From NCBI GenBank assembly GCA_030431985.1, contig JAUIIB010000011.1, positions 18,548 through 82,547 of the forward strand: a stretch of 64,000 bases of DNA. Reading direction: 5' to 3'. Under the pieces are notes generated by a model. It ran no database searches. It worked only from the letters and a program-made list of their open reading frames with translations, and had not been told where the DNA came from. This DNA comes from Gammaproteobacteria bacterium. Lineage in GTDB: Bacteria > Pseudomonadota > Gammaproteobacteria > Burkholderiales > Nitrosomonadaceae. Position 1 is the first letter of the stretch; every line of letters begins with the position of its first letter. A program made the translations under genes and the position numbers. Below are positions 27,587 through 36,097 of this stretch, piece by piece.

Positions 27587-28240
27587 TCAAGAATTATTTT
27601 TTTCCATAGTGTTAATAAATGCATTAGCTTCGTCAATTGAGGCTTCCATTGAATCAACTAATGCGGAAACATCGGATTGAATATTGCCAAGTTCGCTTTT
27701 AAGAGCAGCAATTGCACGGGCATTCAGATTGTGTTTGAGGAACATGACTTGATCTCTAAAAACGCGCAGTATCGGTTCAATCTTAGCTTCTGCATTTTTC
27801 ATTGATGAAATGAGTTGTCGGTAATGCCGTTTAGTGGAAGTCAGTTTATTTTGACTGCTGCGTTTCAGGCTGGTATTGCTATACTCGGCTATTTCCTGTT
27901 CCCACTCAGTAAATAATGCCTGGGAGACATCTTCAATATCTTCAATGCGGCTTCTGACTTCTTCAGCCTTGCTCACGCTGGATTCATATTCATCGTTTAG
28001 CTTGGTGTAAATTGCTTCCAGATCACCGCCGCTAAAATTGGTGGCCGCCGAAAACTGGGCCAATGCAGACTTAAACTGCTCTTTGGTTTCTTCTTGTGTG
28101 TCGCGCGCCTGTTCTACCCGGTAAACCATGACGTCTCTTTTAGGAATGCCAATTTTCTCAAGTCCTTCGTAGTACATGGTAGAACATGCACTCAAAACCA
28201 GAATGATAGTGAGCAAAAGCGGAAAATGTTTTGTTTTCAT
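27587..28240 (-). CDS. DUF2959 family lipoprotein
   Basis: A 217-residue lipoprotein read from the ATG at 28240, which has GGGAGG five bases upstream; an in-frame ATG at 28291 would add 17 residues and overlap the next gene, and can be discounted. The signal ends in a lipobox LVLSACS. The family hallmark YYEGLEKIGIPKRDVMVYRVEQARD follows directly as YYEG to RVEQ, then a long alpha-helical, coiled-coil-like body with regularly spaced Glu, Ser and Ala. The family is found in proteobacterial envelopes and has no known function. It lies 47 bp downstream of the nucleotidyltransferase-like gene on the same strand. Confidence 0.88.
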   Translation of the reverse strand: MKTKHFPLLLTIILVLSACSTMYYEGLEKIGIPKRDVMVYRVEQARDTQEETKEQFKSALAQFSAATNFSGGDLEAIYTKLNDEYESSVSKAEEVRSRIEDIEDVSQALFTEWEQEIAEYSNTSLKRSSQNKLTSTKRHYRQLISSMKNAEAKIEPILRVFRDQVMFLKHNLNARAIAALKSELGNIQSDVSALVDSMEASIDEANAFINTMEKNNS

Positions 28241-28287
28241 AGTACCTCCCATATACAGGTGTTCGTTATCGTGTAATTGAATTGTAT

Positions 28288-29256
28288 TCAACGTATAGCG
28301 CCTTTACGCAAAATCTGCCATATTACCGAAAATCCCCAAAGAAAAGGGTGACGGCGTAGCCAGGGTGTGATTTCGATATTTATGCCGGTATGACGTTCTA
28401 TTTTCCAGGCAGCATAATCGAGGCAATCTTTAAAAGTTAAAGTGGCTTTTGATAAGCGCAAGATTGACAGAACGCGTCCTTGCCAGCGGCGTATTCTCCA
28501 GTGCCATAACGCCTGCCGGCGTACCTTGGATGAATTCTGACACAAATAGTTTTGATTGTCGGGATTGTAACTGAGAATATCGGTTAACACCGTGTGTGCG
28601 GCAATTGTTAACTGTGCAAATTCGTAATGATTGAGTGCGGCCAGATGTTTTGCACGAGTTTCTTTTTCAGGCCTTAATTCGGCAGCGTAACTCAGCATTA
28701 AACAGCGCGTCCATAGTGTTTCGGTATCAATCGCTGTATTGTCCAAAGTACTTGCGCCTGAACGCAGAAATGTAATGACTGAATGGGCAATTGCATGGAA
28801 AATCTGTTTTCGGGCAGTCTCGTCCCTTGCATAAAGTAGTCGCGATGGTTGCGCAAAACGAGCCCAGATATACGAATGGAACCAATATTTTGAACCATTT
28901 TCAAAATCGGTTGTAGAGATTACCGCATATTTGGCTCTTAATATTCTGCCTTGGTGGTTAACTTCCAAATAAAATACATTAGGTGGAAGCCAGGCATTTA
29001 ACAGACCCAGATAACGCTTGGTGTAAGCTTTTTTATAGTCATCGACCAGAACATAAAGATCGGCAATACCTTCGTCTAGGTTTCCTGTACGCAGACACGA
29101 GCCGTACAGAATAATGGCATCAACCGTTGTTTGGAAGCGTTCACACAAAGCCTCGACAAATTTCGCGTAGTCGGATGAAACATCACGTGTACTCTGTTTG
29201 GCGACAGTGTCGAGTAGTGTTTCGGGTAGCGTTTCACAAGATACTGAATGGGACAT
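28288..29256 (-). CDS. Nucleotidyltransferase-like protein of an envelope-lipid cluster
   Basis: A 322-residue cytoplasmic protein. Residues 40-72 read like the core of the Pol-beta-type nucleotidyltransferase fold: IILYGSCLRTG supplies the GS motif and ADLYVLVDD the D-x-D-like strand, although the first Asp is replaced (IADLYVL), so activity is uncertain. The rest is helical with an aromatic, basic C-terminus (WKIERHTGINIEITPWLRRHP) that could touch the membrane. It follows the lipid kinase gene by 5 bp and so belongs to its operon. A role in making or modifying a phospholipid head group is inferred from neighbours only. Confidence 0.65.
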   Translation of the reverse strand: MSHSVSCETLPETLLDTVAKQSTRDVSSDYAKFVEALCERFQTTVDAIILYGSCLRTGNLDEGIADLYVLVDDYKKAYTKRYLGLLNAWLPPNVFYLEVNHQGRILRAKYAVISTTDFENGSKYWFHSYIWARFAQPSRLLYARDETARKQIFHAIAHSVITFLRSGASTLDNTAIDTETLWTRCLMLSYAAELRPEKETRAKHLAALNHYEFAQLTIAAHTVLTDILSYNPDNQNYLCQNSSKVRRQALWHWRIRRWQGRVLSILRLSKATLTFKDCLDYAAWKIERHTGINIEITPWLRRHPFLWGFSVIWQILRKGAIR

Positions 29257-29261
29257 AAGTG

Positions 29262-30287
29262 TTACAGTACAAGAAAGGTGACGGGAGGCGTGGCGGTAAT
29301 GCGTAAGGGTTGATCGCCAGTTAATCGGTATAATTCACCATCGACTATGTACTCATCGTCCATATGAATTGTTAGTGAATGTCCGTTGTGACTGTGGTAT
29401 CCATCTTGCGCTTTGAGTCGATGACCGTTGCCAGTCAATAATGGCCATAGTGAACGCCATAAATGCTTGTGTTTCTGGTCGACCCATGTCATATGTAGGG
29501 GGGCATTTTCTTTACCCCAGAAAGGCCGTATTTTTAATAGCAAGCAATCTAGCGCACTGACCAGCGCAAAAAGATAGGTGCCTCTCGGCGTTTCTCCGTT
29601 TTCTTTAATCACAGACATCTTCACAGGAGACCACTCGTGGTGATTCCGGCTGAATATCATGCCGACCAGAGAGCGCAACATTATAAGGCAGGTAAAAATG
29701 CCGCCAGTGATACCGATCTGCTTGATGTTACTGCGTGAGAATTTAACGCCACGCGCAACCAGTCCCACGGCAAAAAACATACCATAAATAGGTTGTTTTC
29801 CATATTGTTCCATACGCAACACAGGACGTTGAACCAGTTTGGCTGACTCGCTGGAGTTCTCGCAATTTAGATATTCGGTCAAGCGATACAATACTGTGTC
29901 CGGGTTTCCGCGCATACCGAGATCAAGTGGCGTCATATTGGTTGTGCCACCGGGTACAATCATCAAAACCGGCCATTCCTCTAACGGTCGTATCATAAAG
30001 AGGTGGCTGAGAACAGCATGGGATGTGCCGTCTCCGGCGATAATGACCAGCAAATCGATATTTGCCTGTATCAGTGTATTAGTCGCAGTAATAAACCCAG
30101 AAGCGTCGCTTGCTTCACACAGGATACTGTTTGGTATTTGCTCAAGTGCGTCCCGAACAGCTTGTTCTTGTTTTTTTATTCGTCCGCTCATGGGGTTGAG
30201 TAATAGGCCGATTCTACTTGGCGAGAAGACTAAATTGTCGAGTTTGGAATCACGAATCATGAATCTATTTTGAAGTGAATTAAACAT
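29262..30287 (-). CDS. Diacylglycerol/lipid kinase family protein
   Basis: Phosphorylates a lipid alcohol with ATP; fold of the DAGK/YegS type. Motifs: LLLNPMSGR near 28-36, GDGTSHAVL near 85-93 and VPGGTTNMTPLDLG near 110-123 (the family GGTxN). The start is placed at the ATG 30287, whose first codons overlap the upstream stop by 8 bp; an ATG at 30323 would give a 44-bp overlap. The 341-residue length is normal. Located between the CDP-alcohol phosphatidyltransferase gene and the nucleotidyltransferase-like gene, it suggests a dedicated phospholipid pathway. Substrate unknown. Confidence 0.85.
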   Translation of the reverse strand: MFNSLQNRFMIRDSKLDNLVFSPSRIGLLLNPMSGRIKKQEQAVRDALEQIPNSILCEASDASGFITATNTLIQANIDLLVIIAGDGTSHAVLSHLFMIRPLEEWPVLMIVPGGTTNMTPLDLGMRGNPDTVLYRLTEYLNCENSSESAKLVQRPVLRMEQYGKQPIYGMFFAVGLVARGVKFSRSNIKQIGITGGIFTCLIMLRSLVGMIFSRNHHEWSPVKMSVIKENGETPRGTYLFALVSALDCLLLKIRPFWGKENAPLHMTWVDQKHKHLWRSLWPLLTGNGHRLKAQDGYHSHNGHSLTIHMDDEYIVDGELYRLTGDQPLRITATPPVTFLVL

Positions 30288-31515
30288 TAACCGGTTGCAG
30301 GCGTTTGGGGTCGATCGGTGCACGTGTAAATAATTTTACAGCAAGTATGTTGCGGTCTCGAATGGGATCGATATCCTGCAGCCAGGAGCGCAGCTTACCC
30401 TGTTGACGCCAAACCTGCCATCCTGCAATAAGTCGGCCCATTAAAATTGCCGTCGACAGTAGGTGCCAGGCCACAACCAGTAACAGACCCAGGTCCGGCT
30501 GTTCTATAGCCCATCCATAAGTTAGCAGAATCAGGTTGGGATTACGCCGGGCGGTGATGAGCCGGTTATATGAATCGATTCTGCGCCAGATGAACATATC
30601 GAACGATGCAAACCAAAACTGAAATGCACCTTCGCACAAGCGGCCGCCAACATAGCCGAAAAATACCAACCAGATTAATAAATCGAGGTTAGCAATCGGC
30701 GTTACTGTATTTGCCAGACCGATGCCCCAGGCCAGATACCAAAGCGGGGGATGGATAATGTCAAGTCCGTGATCGAAAACGTCACCAAAGCGACTCGACG
30801 TGACTGTAACCCGGGCCAATTTGCCATCTACGGTATCTAGGAAAGTCATCAACCAGCCCATGACCAAGCCCGCTGCAAAAAAGCCGTACCAGAACAAGAT
30901 GCCAGCCAGTAAAGCGAATACGGCACTTGCCAGCGTAACATGGTTTGGTTTTAATCCGAAACGCACACATAGCTGTGTGCACCAAAAAGCGGGTAAGGGC
31001 CAGAGCCATTTTGTCACTAAATCGGTGACTCCTTTATATGAGCCATGGAATAGCTCTTTTTCAAGTAGTTTGCGATTCTTTTCATTAATCGGCAGCACAT
31101 AGGGCGGGTCCTTCTTTTTTAAATTTTGCTGAAAATCAATTTTGAGGTCATCGAGTGTATAATGCGGCAGCGTTGCAAGGATATGCTCCGGCCTTAAATT
31201 ATTTTTTTTGGTTAAGACGTCGAGCAGATGCGGTGCTTGATTTCCAAATGTACGGACTGCTGTAGGCTGCATGTCACGGTTGTACAGCACCATGGGCTCT
31301 TTGAGCGCAAAAAGTGCGGTCAGTACTCTGATATCAAAGAGATAGTGTGTGCTTAAAATGAGCAATGGTGCATTTGCAGGAACTTTCTCAATTTCGTCAA
31401 CCAATAAAACGTTCTTGAATGGCCGAATCATCCGATGCAGACGTTCCCGTCCATTTAGCCCCCATATTGGGGTAGTGTTTTCACCAATGGTATAGATATA
31501 GATTGTTTTTAACAT
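30280..31515 (-). CDS. CDP-alcohol phosphatidyltransferase family protein with N-terminal accessory domain
   Basis: Integral membrane enzyme joining a CDP-activated group to an alcohol. The complete signature D-G-x2-A-R-x8-G-x3-D-x3-D is present at residues 230-252 (DGKLAR, G244, D248, D252). The C-terminal ~230 residues carry six or so helices. The N-terminal ~150 residues are soluble and look like a degenerate nucleotidyltransferase-like alpha/beta domain (VLLVDEIEKVPANAPLLIL), reminiscent of the fused inositol-phosphate cytidylyltransferase/phospholipid synthases, but without the L-A-A-G-x-G-x-R signature. It heads the operon with the lipid kinase gene. No product can be assigned. Confidence 0.85.
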   Translation of the reverse strand: MLKTIYIYTIGENTTPIWGLNGRERLHRMIRPFKNVLLVDEIEKVPANAPLLILSTHYLFDIRVLTALFALKEPMVLYNRDMQPTAVRTFGNQAPHLLDVLTKKNNLRPEHILATLPHYTLDDLKIDFQQNLKKKDPPYVLPINEKNRKLLEKELFHGSYKGVTDLVTKWLWPLPAFWCTQLCVRFGLKPNHVTLASAVFALLAGILFWYGFFAAGLVMGWLMTFLDTVDGKLARVTVTSSRFGDVFDHGLDIIHPPLWYLAWGIGLANTVTPIANLDLLIWLVFFGYVGGRLCEGAFQFWFASFDMFIWRRIDSYNRLITARRNPNLILLTYGWAIEQPDLGLLLVVAWHLLSTAILMGRLIAGWQVWRQQGKLRSWLQDIDPIRDRNILAVKLFTRAPIDPKRLQPVNV

Positions 31516-31650
31516 AGCATTTTGGTTCAGTTTAGTTTTTTATTTTAGAAGAGCAGGTTATAGCAGTGTATCTCAGTTTTTATTCTTTATTAACTGAATG
31601 AAATTGCTAAGAATTATTGTGCTTTTAGAGGATATTATAACAGTAGGTAT

Positions 31651-32712
31651 TTAGAATATTCTTCGTAACCATAATACTGCTAGCAGTATAAGTACCGTGC
31701 TGGGCGCGAGGGCTGCGAAAGCGGGATTAAGGTGCAATATCAGGCTGGCATTGGCAAAAATCTGATCGAGTAAATAGACAGCAACACCGATAAGGGCGGC
31801 TAATACAAGTTTGTTAGCCAAGCCGGAGCGTATTGAACCGAAAATAAATGGGATTGAGAGCAGTAGCATCGCGATTGTCAGTAATGCACTGCCTGCTTTT
31901 CGCCATAGGGCAAGGGCGTAGCTATCCGCCTCCTGTCCGGTGTTACGTAGAAAATCAACATGGCGAACGAGTTCCAGTGGTGAAAGACTTTCCGGAGGTT
32001 TAGTGAGCGTTGCAATATCTTCTGGTTTCAAGAACGATTTCCAGCGTAATACTTTGCTGCGTGTTAACAGAATATTTGAGTCGGTAAATTTCCGAATGAC
32101 CACATTGGACAGTACCCAGGTATCACCACTGTCAATGTCCGCAAATTCAGCTTGAATGTGCGCCAATAAATGATCGGTTTGACCAAAATATAAAATCTCA
32201 ATGTCGGCAGCCTTTTTGGCGTGCAGCATTTGCCCGATACGCAATATATTTTGTTCGTTACGGGTCCATATACCGAGCCCTTTGCCCAGCTCAGCAGTTT
32301 GATTCAATGCGACAGCCCGGTTTGAAATTGCTTTTTGTTGCAGTTGCGGCGCTACAAATTGCTCTAGACCGGCAATGAACAATATCAACGCTACACCCAC
32401 TGCGATGGGAGCCAGACTGATTTGTAACGGAGAGAGTCCCGCGTTGCGCATGGTAATGAGCTCAGAATTTACTGCCAGCACACCCAGCGCCGCAACCGTG
32501 CCTAACAAGGCTATAAAGGGTGCGATTTGGATAAATCGTCTCGGTAACAGCATGGTTGTATATGAGAATGCATCTGCCGTTTGGTAGGTGCCCTTGCCAA
32601 CATCGTCGAGTTGCTCCAATAGGTCGAAGAAACTGAATAAGGGTAATAATACGGCTGTGGCGATTATTAAGCCCACGAGTACTTGGATAGCAATATAGCG
32701 GAATATCAGCAT
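31651..32712 (-). CDS. lptG: LPS export permease LptG
   Basis: Inner-membrane subunit of the LptB2FG transporter that pulls lipopolysaccharide into the periplasmic bridge. The start is the ATG at 32712, overlapping the lptF stop by one base (TAATG); a longer frame from 32790 is inside lptF. The 353-residue protein has helices at the N-terminus (YIAIQVLVGLIIATAVLLPLF), near 60-110, and three at the C-terminus (ALLTIAMLLLSIPFIFG onward). The central ~150 residues are the periplasmic beta-jellyroll. The family coupling segment LPRRFIQIAPFIALLG is present. Operon with lptF. Confidence 0.95.
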   Translation of the reverse strand: MLIFRYIAIQVLVGLIIATAVLLPLFSFFDLLEQLDDVGKGTYQTADAFSYTTMLLPRRFIQIAPFIALLGTVAALGVLAVNSELITMRNAGLSPLQISLAPIAVGVALILFIAGLEQFVAPQLQQKAISNRAVALNQTAELGKGLGIWTRNEQNILRIGQMLHAKKAADIEILYFGQTDHLLAHIQAEFADIDSGDTWVLSNVVIRKFTDSNILLTRSKVLRWKSFLKPEDIATLTKPPESLSPLELVRHVDFLRNTGQEADSYALALWRKAGSALLTIAMLLLSIPFIFGSIRSGLANKLVLAALIGVAVYLLDQIFANASLILHLNPAFAALAPSTVLILLAVLWLRRIF

Positions 32713-33788
32713 TACCGGAGTGAAAGCAATTTTTGACCAGGTTTGAGCGAGTATGCAAAGATCAGTACAAAAAGTAAGGCATATAACCACCAGACGCCGG
32801 GGATAGTGTCGACAACATTTTGTTCAACCCAGTTTTTTGCCAGGCCGCTCAAATTGTAATATACAGCGAAAACCATGGCTGCTAAAAGATAAGTTTTTGT
32901 TGCTTTATCCTGACGTGGCGTGATTTGAATAAAGGCGACTGCAACCAGCGCCATTAAAATAGTTGAAAATGGCCGAGACAGACGCCATTGCAGTTCAGCA
33001 ATTTCCCAGGGTTTTTCCGATTTCCAGAGTGTCCGGGTTGGAGCAGCCTTACGGCGATATCGCAATACCAGTTCGCTGTCGGTAAAATACGTAAGCTTTT
33101 CGAATGTAATCGTATCATCTCTTGAAGCGTTGCGTGTCAGTTGATAGATATAGCCATTCGATAACTGTATGCTGGGACGTTCTTCTTGTTTTGTTGGTTG
33201 AATTTGCCTGGCTTTTTTAGCAACAATGATTTCATGTGTTTCTGGTGTGTTTGTATAGTGAAAAATATGATTCATTGTTTTGTGAACATTATCTTTACTA
33301 TGGACGTACACTACTCTGCCACTGCGCTCACTACCGTAAAAACGGCCTGCCTGAAAACGATTAGTATTAAGTTCTGCTTCTGCCTGAGCGTCAAGAATGT
33401 AGCTTTCTGCATATGCCCAAGGGCGAACATAAGCAGACAGGAGACCGCTAATCATACCTACCGGTACGGCAACCATCAAAACGATAAATACGATCTGTCT
33501 ACCGCTGATACCGTTCGAACGCAGTACGTTTAATTCTTGATCCTTATTGAGCCGCGTAAGACCGCTGATAATGGCGATATAGAGTGCTATAGGGATGAGG
33601 ACCTCCAGGGCGATCAGGGTTTTCAGCATTACGAGTTTAAACAGCGCGCCAAACCCAAGTGTCTCTGTAACGGCTCCGGCAAGCAGACGCGCGCTGCTAA
33701 AGCTGGCAAACAAGCCAATGAGAATCAAGATGATCACAAGAAACGGAATGGTGAGTTCACGTGTGATATAGCGTTCGATGATTTTCAT
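32712..33788 (-). CDS. lptF: LPS export permease LptF
   Basis: Partner of LptG in LPS extraction. The 358-residue protein starts with IIERYITRELTIPFLVIILIL, the N-terminal helix of LptF. It has the coupling region VLIPIALYIAIISGLTRLNKDQELNVLRSNGIS split as LIPIALYIAIISGL and RLNKDQELNVLRS. A central periplasmic jellyroll and three C-terminal helices follow, with the family R-P-F-S/T segment (LSRPFSTILMAL). The lptF-lptG pair sits inside the lipid cluster: GNAT and sugar-nucleotide-type genes upstream, CDP-alcohol transferase downstream, all on the minus strand. This proximity supports an envelope role for those genes. Confidence 0.95.
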   Translation of the reverse strand: MKIIERYITRELTIPFLVIILILIGLFASFSSARLLAGAVTETLGFGALFKLVMLKTLIALEVLIPIALYIAIISGLTRLNKDQELNVLRSNGISGRQIVFIVLMVAVPVGMISGLLSAYVRPWAYAESYILDAQAEAELNTNRFQAGRFYGSERSGRVVYVHSKDNVHKTMNHIFHYTNTPETHEIIVAKKARQIQPTKQEERPSIQLSNGYIYQLTRNASRDDTITFEKLTYFTDSELVLRYRRKAAPTRTLWKSEKPWEIAELQWRLSRPFSTILMALVAVAFIQITPRQDKATKTYLLAAMVFAVYYNLSGLAKNWVEQNVVDTIPGVWWLYALLFVLIFAYSLKPGQKLLSLR

Positions 33789-33860
33789 GTATCAATGCTA
33801 TCAGAAATGCAACGGTGGCTCATCGAATGTTGCCCATGAAAATTGTCTCTATGAAATTTT

Positions 33861-34691
33861 CTAGTGTTGTGCAGAAGAGGGAAATGGTTTTCCCAGAATA
33901 GATTCAGCCAATAACAGATCTTCGACTTTATCGACATCAATCCCGGCGCGGGCATCGGACATTAGTACCGGACTTACGCGTACACCCGATTTGGCGGCCA
34001 ACATATCCAGCGCTTTTTCCAGAGATAATCTCCTGAATACATATGACAATACAATACCTGGATTTACCAAATGTGCAATTAACCGCCAAGGCTGTTTGCG
34101 TAGATCTTCTACTGTACGCCAGAATTTTATGAGCGCACGTCCCTGCGGGTTGAAGGTAAACAGATTGCAACCGCAGATGCCGCCATCACGTAAATGAAAA
34201 ACGGTGCGCTTGGTCCCGGGAAAAGTATCGGTCATCAGTGTGTTTGTGATGAGACCGACGGTCGCATCGCTGCTGGATCTTAGCGATTCGGCCAAAAAAT
34301 ATTCGACAATGTCCGGTGTAAGCAGCGCATGGTCAGCGGTTGTCAGAAATACTGGCGTGTTGACGGGCAAATGATTCAGTCCGTGTTCTGCGCTGCGGCT
34401 GGGTGAATTTTGATTTGATAGCCACATCAACTCTCCTGAATCGATACGCTTTTTTAAGGACGGGCAATCATCTAATTTTGACTGGGGTGGGCCACATAAC
34501 ATAATGGAATCGACAAGGTCGCAAGTGGAAAGTGCATCAATCACACGGAGAATCATCGGTATACCGCCAACCGGCGCAAAGGCCTTGCAGGCTACGCCGG
34601 CATATTGGGCTACCGGGTCACCGCTAGCCCGGTCGGCGGCCAGAATCAATGCAGTGAATTTTTGTTGTGTACTGTTGAGAGTGTCGGTCAC
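33861..34691 (-). CDS. MobA-like NTP transferase domain protein
   Basis: A 276-residue Rossmann-like nucleotidyltransferase. The N-terminus reads ALILAADRASGDPVAQYAG with KAFAPVGGIPMILRV after it, the substrate-binding Lys of the MobA/IspD type, but with AAD in place of the classic AAG-x-G-x-R-M loop. The middle keeps a LTTADHALLTP segment, equivalent to the metal-binding Asp strand. Such proteins make CDP- or GDP-linked alcohols; combined with the CDP-alcohol phosphatidyltransferase nearby, it could supply the CDP-activated precursor. It starts inside the last codons of the GNAT gene (4-bp overlap), so they are coupled. Confidence 0.75.
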   Translation of the reverse strand: MTDTLNSTQQKFTALILAADRASGDPVAQYAGVACKAFAPVGGIPMILRVIDALSTCDLVDSIMLCGPPQSKLDDCPSLKKRIDSGELMWLSNQNSPSRSAEHGLNHLPVNTPVFLTTADHALLTPDIVEYFLAESLRSSSDATVGLITNTLMTDTFPGTKRTVFHLRDGGICGCNLFTFNPQGRALIKFWRTVEDLRKQPWRLIAHLVNPGIVLSYVFRRLSLEKALDMLAAKSGVRVSPVLMSDARAGIDVDKVEDLLLAESILGKPFPSSAQH

Positions 34692-35842
34692 AAAGTTTTT
34701 CCATAAATACGATAACGTTTATAGGCTTCGCTGCCAATTTTTTTTAGAATACCACGCATTGGGAGATTGTCTTCCAATATCCATGACAATTCGACTTCAC
34801 GAATGCCATGTGCCAGACCGATTTTTTTCGGTGCTTCAATGACTGTGCATGCCAGTGCCATACCCAGGGAAGTGTTATGAAACTGTTTACGTACGCCCAT
34901 CAGAGGAATACGGGCCGTAGTGATTTCATGACGTTTCAGTTTACGGATTAATTTCAACCAGCCAAATGGCAACAAACGTCCATTGAGTTCGCCAAAGACT
35001 TCATTCAGATTGGGTAGGGCTGCTATAAACGCAGACGGCAGGCCGTCAACTTCGGCGATTTGGATGTAGTCATTATGGACAAGATATTTCAGACTGTTAC
35101 CTAGTTCCGCAAATTCCGCTTCTGTGAAAGGTACAAATCCCCAGTTTTCAGACCATGCGTCATTAAAAATGTCCCGCAGTATTTCCATTTCCCTGGTTAA
35201 TTGTTCACGATTCAGACTTCGGAGCTGAATCTGATGAGCATGGCGTTGCATCAATTGTTTTACGATACGAGGCGGTTCAAAGTCGGCCGCTATTTTATAG
35301 GCAAATAAGTCCTTGGCAGGAATATAACCGTGTAGTTCAAGTAACTGGGGATACCAGTCCGCCGTATGTGGCATCATGACGAACGGTGGCGTATCGAAAC
35401 CTTCGACAAGAATACCGCATTCCTGATTGATCGATAAATTGAACGGTCCCGTAATACAATGCGCGTGCCGAATGGCTAGCCAGGCTTCAGCATGCAATAT
35501 GAGTGCGTTAAATACATCGGCATCATTAATGCATTCAAGTAAGCCGAAATGGCCGGTATCGTCGCCATAGCGCTCACGGTGTAATTGGTCAATTTGCGCA
35601 CTGATTCTGCCTGCTGGCCGGTTATGCTTATAAGCTACCCAGGCCTGCCATTCGCCGTGCCGTAAAAACGGATTGTATTTTGAAAAATGAAAACGTCTTT
35701 CCAGACGTAATGGCGGTACCCACCTCGGGTCGTCCTGATAAATCTGCCATGGGACATTGATAAAGTCACTCATGTCTCTGTATGACATGACCGGCTTGAC
35801 TGTCAATGCGTCAGTGGCGGGGCCCTTCCGGAGGAATGTCAT
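34688..35842 (-). CDS. GNAT-fold acyltransferase-like protein
   Basis: A 384-residue cytoplasmic protein of an uncharacterised GNAT-like family. It starts at the ATG 35842, eight bases after GAGGAAG; a TTG at 35845 is adjacent. Recognisable family segments are FINVPWQIYQDDPRWVPPL near 27-45, GRISAQIDQ near 75 and FGLLECINDADVFNALI near 97-113. A C-terminal half follows with GWLKLIRKLKRHEITTARI and LMGVRKQFHNTSLG. The family co-occurs with lipid biosynthetic enzymes in many proteobacteria. N-acylation of a head group is a guess. It overlaps the MobA-like gene by 4 bp and lies 255 bp from the efflux operon end. Confidence 0.75.
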   Translation of the reverse strand: MTFLRKGPATDALTVKPVMSYRDMSDFINVPWQIYQDDPRWVPPLRLERRFHFSKYNPFLRHGEWQAWVAYKHNRPAGRISAQIDQLHRERYGDDTGHFGLLECINDADVFNALILHAEAWLAIRHAHCITGPFNLSINQECGILVEGFDTPPFVMMPHTADWYPQLLELHGYIPAKDLFAYKIAADFEPPRIVKQLMQRHAHQIQLRSLNREQLTREMEILRDIFNDAWSENWGFVPFTEAEFAELGNSLKYLVHNDYIQIAEVDGLPSAFIAALPNLNEVFGELNGRLLPFGWLKLIRKLKRHEITTARIPLMGVRKQFHNTSLGMALACTVIEAPKKIGLAHGIREVELSWILEDNLPMRGILKKIGSEAYKRYRIYGKTL

Positions 35843-36097
35843 CAATGCTTCCTCAGGGATTTCAGTTGATTTCTATTCATGTGCATATCAAACAGATGAT
35901 ATGAAAATGTTCTCGGAAGCAATACCCTCAAAAAATAGATCCGGATCGTTTGCAATGCTATGTATTTATTGGCTGGTAGTGCAATCGTTCTAACGGTATA
36001 TTCCAAAAATAATTAGAAGCAAGAGCTGCATTGTATCAGATTGTTCTTGTAGGTTTGGGGTGGTGTCGCGATACTGATACTCTGTCGTAGCGGTAAG

